64,000 nt of DNA. Source: an uncultured Hungatella sp. Lineage in GTDB: Bacteria; Bacillota; Clostridia; Lachnospirales; Lachnospiraceae. A model generated the notes under the pieces. That model did no database searches. It worked only from the letters and a program-made list of their open reading frames with translations, and was not told the origin of the DNA. Position 1 is the first letter of the stretch; each line of letters begins with the position of its first letter. The stretch is taken from assembly GCA_910585435.1 (NCBI GenBank), contig CAJUEJ010000010.1, forward strand, positions 1-64,000, written 5' to 3'. A program made the position numbers and the translations under genes. Below, piece after piece: positions 59,398 through 64,000 of this stretch.

Positions 59398-60579
59398 ATG
59401 AAGATATTGATCATAAATTTGGGAATTGGCTTAGGAAGTATTGGAAAGATTGTAGAGTCTCTTTATCTTGAAGCTGTAAAAAGTGGGTATCAATGTAAAA
59501 TTGCCTATGGAAGAGGAACTCATGGAAGGGTTCCAAAAGAAGATACATATTATATCGGATCGGAATTTGCCAGATATCTTCATGCACTGTTTACCAGACT
59601 CTTTGGGAGTACTTCTTTTTATTCTAGAAAAAGTACAAGAAAACTTATAAATTGGATAGAACAATATAATCCGGATGTTGTGAGTATTCATGGAGTATAC
59701 GGATATTATGTAAACATGCCTATTCTGTACAGATATCTTTCAAACAATAATAAACATGTTTTTTTGACACTTCACAGCTGTTGGGATTTTACTGGACATT
59801 GCTGTCATTTTACCTTGAATCACTGTGATAAGTGGAAAAGCGACTGCATTCATTGCAGTCATATTGATGAATATCCAAGAAGTCTCTTTTTTGACAATAC
59901 AAAGAAAAATTATAGAATTAAGAAGGAATTATACAATAATTTAAAAAACTGCACTATTATTTGTCCTTCTAATTGGATGGCAGAATTAGCGAAAGAGTCA
60001 TTTTTGAAGAATCATCCAATTATAACCGTTTATAATGGTATCGATTTAAGTTTGTTTAAACCGGATTTTCGAGGTAGAGAAAGAAGGCGGCCTCTTGTTT
60101 TATGTGTAGCTAATGTATGGACAAAATGGAAAGGCCTGGATGATATTATTGAACTTTCCAGGTTTGCAGATAAAAAAATAGATATTCTTGTCGTAGGAGT
60201 GAAAAGGAAACAAATAAAAAGCCTTCCCCCCAATATTATCGGGATTGAAAAAACTTCAAATACGGAAGAACTGGTCAAATTATATAATCAATCTACGATT
60301 TTATTTAATCCAACATATGAGGACAATTATCCGACAGTTAATCTGGAAGCGATTGCATGTCATATACCTGTAGTAACGTACGATACAGGAGGTTGCATAG
60401 AGACGATAAAAGATGGAAAATTTGGTGTAGTGATAAAGCCAAAGGATTATGAAACTTTGATAAAAATTACGCTGGAAGTATTTAATGGGCAGAAAGTTTT
60501 CGATTATTCAAATATAGAAGAATTTTCAGATCGAACTATGGCTCAAACATACTTTAATGTCTTTATGAGAAAAAACTAG
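59398..60579 (+). CDS. GT4-family glycosyltransferase
   Basis: This 393-residue GT-B glycosyltransferase has an N-terminal Rossmann region (INLGIGLGSIGKIVESLYLE). A Cys/His-rich stretch (SCWDFTGHCCHFTLNHCDKW, then CIHCSH, about 127-160) is typical of a GT4 subgroup that may bind a metal. The C-terminal nucleotide-sugar site has NPTYEDNYPTVNLEAIAC (about 302-319). The start has AGGTGGG 5-7 bp upstream. It acts at the cytoplasmic face to extend the repeat unit. Confidence 0.9.
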   Translation: MKILIINLGIGLGSIGKIVESLYLEAVKSGYQCKIAYGRGTHGRVPKEDTYYIGSEFARYLHALFTRLFGSTSFYSRKSTRKLINWIEQYNPDVVSIHGVYGYYVNMPILYRYLSNNNKHVFLTLHSCWDFTGHCCHFTLNHCDKWKSDCIHCSHIDEYPRSLFFDNTKKNYRIKKELYNNLKNCTIICPSNWMAELAKESFLKNHPIITVYNGIDLSLFKPDFRGRERRRPLVLCVANVWTKWKGLDDIIELSRFADKKIDILVVGVKRKQIKSLPPNIIGIEKTSNTEELVKLYNQSTILFNPTYEDNYPTVNLEAIACHIPVVTYDTGGCIETIKDGKFGVVIKPKDYETLIKITLEVFNGQKVFDYSNIEEFSDRTMAQTYFNVFMRKN

Positions 60580-60644
60580 CAACAGAATAAATAAATGGAA
60601 TCACTTTCATTATAATGGTGGAATATAGTTTAGGAGATAGAAGA

Positions 60645-62276
60645 ATGTCTGGTACATCAACTGTTTTAGGGCATGTATTCAATAATATGAATAATAAGAT
60701 TCATAAACGCTTTGATCCATATAACCAATATAATCAGATAGAAAAGAAAAAGGCAAGGCAAAAAAGGAATGAAAATATTTTAGTGACCATCATTGGTGGG
60801 GCATATGGCCATACATTTGAGGGGATGTTTATCCGTAAAGCAATTTTGCAAGGAAAAGATGTGCATGTCCTTTGTTGTGGAAAATATTTGGGATATTGTG
60901 AAGAGATTCATGAGATTTCGAATAAAAAACGAGTACGTTGTGCAATATGTAAGGCACAGCAGGAAGATTTTATTCAAGCGTTTGGAGGGACTTGCTGGCA
61001 GTATGGAACTATGATTCATAATGAAGATCAGAAGGAAATAGAGAACTATATAGTATCCTTCTTTTCAACACTCCATTCCAGACACTATTTTCGAGAAGTA
61101 GAGATTGATAAGATTCTTTATACGGCCTTGCAAAGATATTATCTAATTGCAGATCCTGTAATAAAAGATGATAAAGTAACAAGAGGATTTTTGCATACCG
61201 TATTGTCAACATTAATTGTTATGGACAAGTTAATAGAATCATTGCACCCTAGGTATGTGCTTTCATCTCATGGAACGTACTCAACTTGGGGATCTGTCGT
61301 TGAATACTGCAAAGTTCATAATATTTATGTTATTACCTATGGTCAGAATTATAACCATTGTGGGATTGAGTTTACATACGATGATTCCTATCTTACAGGT
61401 ATTCTTAACGATAAAGAGAATAAATGGAATCAAAGAGAACTTTCAGAAGAACATCGTGTAATGGTTAAGCATTTTTTGGATGAGCGGTTGGGCAATCATC
61501 AAAGTGATAGAGTAGCATTTGACTATAATAAAAATAATAAAAGCAATTATACAAAAGACCAATTAAGACATACATTGAATATTGGCAAAGATAAAAAGAT
61601 CGTAGGATTATTTCCCAATATACCATGGGATGGACAGGTAACTGGGGAGTCTACAGTTTTCCCGCATTTTCGAGACTGGTTAAAAAAGACAATTAATTTT
61701 TTTGGATTAAGGGATGATGTGGCTCTGATAATTCGATCTCATCCGGCCGAGGTGCTTACAGGAGATGCGGCTGGAAGAGAAACAACAGAAACGATTCTGA
61801 ATGAGTTATACTCTGACGGTCTTCCTGAAAACGTTTATTTATTAGGACCAAGACACCGAATAAATAGTTATACTTTAGGAAGAAATTCAGACTTAGGTAT
61901 TACATATAGCTCCACTATCACGTTGGAGCTGACCTATCTGCGTGTGCCAGTTATCTTATGTGGATGTCCGCCATTTAAGGGTAAGGATATTGCTTTCGAC
62001 ATTTTATCTGAGGAACACTATATAGAACTTTTAAATAGAGGGATAAAAGGGGAACTAGCAGTAGATCAAGATAGAGTGGAGCGGCTATTCCGATACCTCC
62101 ACTATTTCTTTTTTATGAGAACAATGCCACAAACGTTGGTGGATGTTCATGATACAGTTCCTCTGCGCTATTTATTTAGTAAAGAAGAAGAGTTAGACAG
62201 CGATCCAGTATTTGATGAAATGTTTCGATGTATTGATAAGAAACTGGAAATGGATTTTTCATATTTTTATAAATAG
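60645..62276 (+). CDS. Capsule-biosynthesis-type protein, GT-B-like
   Basis: This 543-residue protein resembles the capsule polysaccharide biosynthesis/CDP-glycerol-transferase-like GT-B group. The C-terminal half has LIIRSHPAEVLTGD (about 366-379), YTLGRNSDLGITYSSTITLE and the PVILCGCPPFKGKDIAFD block. Residues about 85-110 hold a small Cys cluster (CCGKYLGYC, CAIC). ATG 60645 follows TAGGAGATAGAAGA; the frame is open from 60615. It may transfer a sugar or polyol phosphate; the activity is inferred. Confidence 0.75.
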   Translation: MSGTSTVLGHVFNNMNNKIHKRFDPYNQYNQIEKKKARQKRNENILVTIIGGAYGHTFEGMFIRKAILQGKDVHVLCCGKYLGYCEEIHEISNKKRVRCAICKAQQEDFIQAFGGTCWQYGTMIHNEDQKEIENYIVSFFSTLHSRHYFREVEIDKILYTALQRYYLIADPVIKDDKVTRGFLHTVLSTLIVMDKLIESLHPRYVLSSHGTYSTWGSVVEYCKVHNIYVITYGQNYNHCGIEFTYDDSYLTGILNDKENKWNQRELSEEHRVMVKHFLDERLGNHQSDRVAFDYNKNNKSNYTKDQLRHTLNIGKDKKIVGLFPNIPWDGQVTGESTVFPHFRDWLKKTINFFGLRDDVALIIRSHPAEVLTGDAAGRETTETILNELYSDGLPENVYLLGPRHRINSYTLGRNSDLGITYSSTITLELTYLRVPVILCGCPPFKGKDIAFDILSEEHYIELLNRGIKGELAVDQDRVERLFRYLHYFFFMRTMPQTLVDVHDTVPLRYLFSKEEELDSDPVFDEMFRCIDKKLEMDFSYFYK

Positions 62277-62293
62277 AGGTGAATGCTTGACGA

Positions 62294-63544
62294 ATGAGAA
62301 AAGCTACCTTTTTCCCAAAAGCATTAAAGGGTGAATCATTAAAAAAAGAATATCAAATTATATGGCGTTTTTTTTACAATAATATATTTGCTTATATTTT
62401 TCTTTATATCCAAAATGTTTTGATTAATCGTTATATGCCAACAGAATATTTGGGATCATTTTCTTATAATCAATCATTGTTGATTTTGTTTACAAGTGTG
62501 TATTCTATTGAAGTATACAGTGTATATCTTAGATATATTGGATATTGTAATGAAAAAGAATTGCTTAAAGTTTCAAGAAAAATTTTGTTTATTGCTTCTC
62601 TTTTGTTTTGTATAACAGCGATTCTCTATTTTAAATCCGTATATTATATATGGTTTTTGGGTTATATGTGGATGAGAGAGCGTTTGTATTTTTTTCGCTC
62701 TAAAATGGATATCAATACGTATGGAAGAATTAAGTTACTTCAATATTTTATATCGATATGTTTTTTGATTATATTGATTCTAACTGGAAATATAAACCAT
62801 AAAACACTATTGGCGGGGATTGGAATTTCTTATCTTATACTTTCGTTCTTATATAATTTCAACGGTAAGAGTAAAAATGCAGATGTTTCTGATGATTTGC
62901 CAATCGTCTCAGAAAAGGAGATAATAAAATATGCCCTACCTTTATCGTTCAATGCAATTATGGTTTGGGTTTTGGGTGCGGCAGATCAAATGCTTATTGA
63001 TAAATATTTAGATGCGCTTACATTGACTTATTATTCCGTTGGTTTTCGAATAATCAATGTAATACGTATAGGTATAGGCGTGATTATGGAATATTGGCCC
63101 CGCTTTTATTTTGAACGTATGGAGAACCATGACTATAATGCCATAAAGTTTATGTATATGATTTTCATGGCTATTGTGGCTATTTTATGTATTGGAACAA
63201 TCATTTTTAGTGAACAGCTCTATTGGTTAATGGGAGCATCTCAATATTCCCATATGAGGTGGATGTATTGTGTTTTAGCATTGTCTGAGATGTTTCGGTT
63301 ATGGGGGGCAATAAATATGACATTTCAATCCTACATCAAAAATAATTCAATTAATGTTATATGCTTATCCTTTTTAGGAGGAGTAAAATTATTCATTAAT
63401 TGGATGAATATAGAGAATAAAGGAGTGTTTATTCTATTAAATAGTACATGTTTGTGTTATTTAATTTACTTTTTTTGCAGCATATATTTTGGTTGCTTTA
63501 AGGAACGGCAATTCAAATGGAATTATACGCACAAACATCTTTGA
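62294..63544 (+). CDS. Wzx-type polysaccharide flippase
   Basis: This 416-residue protein is almost wholly hydrophobic with about 12 transmembrane helices, including IWRFFYNNIFAYIFLYIQ at the start and paired helices to the end. It belongs to the MOP/PST exporter group that moves undecaprenyl-linked repeat units across the membrane. It is somewhat shorter than usual (about 450-500). The start follows GAGGTGAATGCTTGACGA. Neighbouring glycosyltransferase genes support the role. Confidence 0.86.
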   Translation: MRKATFFPKALKGESLKKEYQIIWRFFYNNIFAYIFLYIQNVLINRYMPTEYLGSFSYNQSLLILFTSVYSIEVYSVYLRYIGYCNEKELLKVSRKILFIASLLFCITAILYFKSVYYIWFLGYMWMRERLYFFRSKMDINTYGRIKLLQYFISICFLIILILTGNINHKTLLAGIGISYLILSFLYNFNGKSKNADVSDDLPIVSEKEIIKYALPLSFNAIMVWVLGAADQMLIDKYLDALTLTYYSVGFRIINVIRIGIGVIMEYWPRFYFERMENHDYNAIKFMYMIFMAIVAILCIGTIIFSEQLYWLMGASQYSHMRWMYCVLALSEMFRLWGAINMTFQSYIKNNSINVICLSFLGGVKLFINWMNIENKGVFILLNSTCLCYLIYFFCSIYFGCFKERQFKWNYTHKHL

Positions 63545-63559
63545 AGAGGAAGAAGACGG

Positions 63560-64000
63560 ATGGGAAAATATGCAATGTTAAATTGCTGGAGCGATTTGAA
63601 TAAGGGTGACTTAGGAATTATGCTGGCTACGATCCAGGAAATACACAGACAGGATGAGAATGCAGAAGTTATTGCAATATCATCGTTTGACCAATACGAT
63701 CCAATGTTTAAAGCAAGTCACAAAATATTACAAACTTATGTGACAGATGTATTGCCAGCAATTTTTGGGGTATTAGGGTTTCGCATTGGAGGAAACTATA
63801 GAAAGGAATTTTTATTCAAAGTACTGGCATTGTTGATTGAAAATATACACTTTGCGATTTTGATGCTCCTTCCTAAAAGTATAGCCAGGTTATGTTTAAA
63901 TAAGAAGAGACGCGATTGCCTTGACAGAATAGTGTCTTGTGATGTTTGTTTTTCAAAAGGCGGAAGCATTTTTACAGATTATAATAATATGCGTGGAAGT
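63560..64000 (+). CDS. Polysaccharide pyruvyl transferase-family protein, partial (runs off window)
   Basis: ATG 63560, after AGAGGAAGAAGACG, opens 147 codons that continue past the window end. The opening NCWSDLNKGDLGIMLATIQE matches the N-terminal nucleotide-fold block of the CsaB/WcaK pyruvyl transferases, and SKGGSIFTDYNNMRGS near the edge matches their Gly-rich loop. The family adds ketal-linked pyruvate to surface glycans. The C-terminal half is not visible. Confidence 0.8.
   Translation, partial: MGKYAMLNCWSDLNKGDLGIMLATIQEIHRQDENAEVIAISSFDQYDPMFKASHKILQTYVTDVLPAIFGVLGFRIGGNYRKEFLFKVLALLIENIHFAILMLLPKSIARLCLNKKRRDCLDRIVSCDVCFSKGGSIFTDYNNMRGS

Overview
The window looks like a chromosomal segment of a gut-type Lachnospiraceae (Clostridia). 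The grounds are split transketolase, YesM/YesN-type two-component regulators, several glycoside hydrolases with ABC and GPH sugar transporters, PFOR, Ptb-Buk, and a surface-polysaccharide locus headed by NusG paralogs. No rRNA, tRNA or CRISPR array is visible. Most of the window is moderately GC-rich. From about 53.6 kb the base composition turns clearly AT-rich, which marks the polysaccharide locus as a separate and probably mobile or variable block.

Layout. (1) 0.2-10.3 kb: a LacI regulator, a 5'-truncated GH43, an L-fucose-isomerase-fold isomerase, split transketolase, an FGGY kinase and a GH78 alpha-L-rhamnosidase. Together these suggest uptake-independent processing of a plant or host sugar by isomerisation, phosphorylation and transketolase. 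(2) 10.4-11.2 kb: a small acidic protein and an MNT/HEPN pair whose HEPN half is internally deleted. (3) 11.2-23.7 kb: a YesM/YesN two-component system divergent from an ABC importer (lipoprotein and two permeases), followed by an unrecognised 812-residue jelly-roll/alpha-alpha protein and a second GH78-like enzyme. Highly structured repeats sit in the spacers. (4) 23.7-30.0 kb: a GH3 beta-N-acetylhexosaminidase-like enzyme (frameshifted at its N-terminus), a GPH symporter, a divergent AraC regulator and an Ntn-hydrolase.

(5) 30.0-45.6 kb: a LacI-controlled fermentation module. A biotin-domain-less OadA-like carboxyltransferase and a CMD/AhpD-fold protein run leftward. PFOR, an aconitase-family protein lacking all Fe-S cysteines, a LeuD-LeuC fusion hydro-lyase, Ptb, a 2-hydroxycarboxylate transporter, Buk and an UlaG-like metallohydrolase run rightward. 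Both arms carry strong promoters with the same AAACGTTA operator at or just after the promoter. The logical pathway is import of a 2-hydroxy di- or tricarboxylate, isomerisation or dehydration, C-C cleavage or decarboxylation, oxidation of a 2-oxoacid to acyl-CoA, then ATP from acyl-phosphate. The substrate is unknown; this is the best candidate for an undescribed metabolic system.

(6) 45.8-53.6 kb: an eroding glycan locus. It holds a solute-binding-protein/permease chimera, a permease/AraC-regulator chimera with an in-frame stop, a decayed and an intact (alpha/alpha)-barrel hydrolase, and a 3'-truncated GH88. (7) 53.6-64.0 kb: an exopolysaccharide locus. It begins with a 32-bp inverted repeat pair enclosing a near-consensus promoter that points away from the locus, an apparent phase-variable promoter in the OFF orientation. 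Two tandem LoaP/NusG-type antiterminators follow, then PIG-L deacetylase, N-formyltransferase, PglC-type phosphoglycosyl transferase, an SDR-GT2 fusion, a GT4, a capsule-type protein, a Wzx flippase and a partial pyruvyl transferase running off the end.
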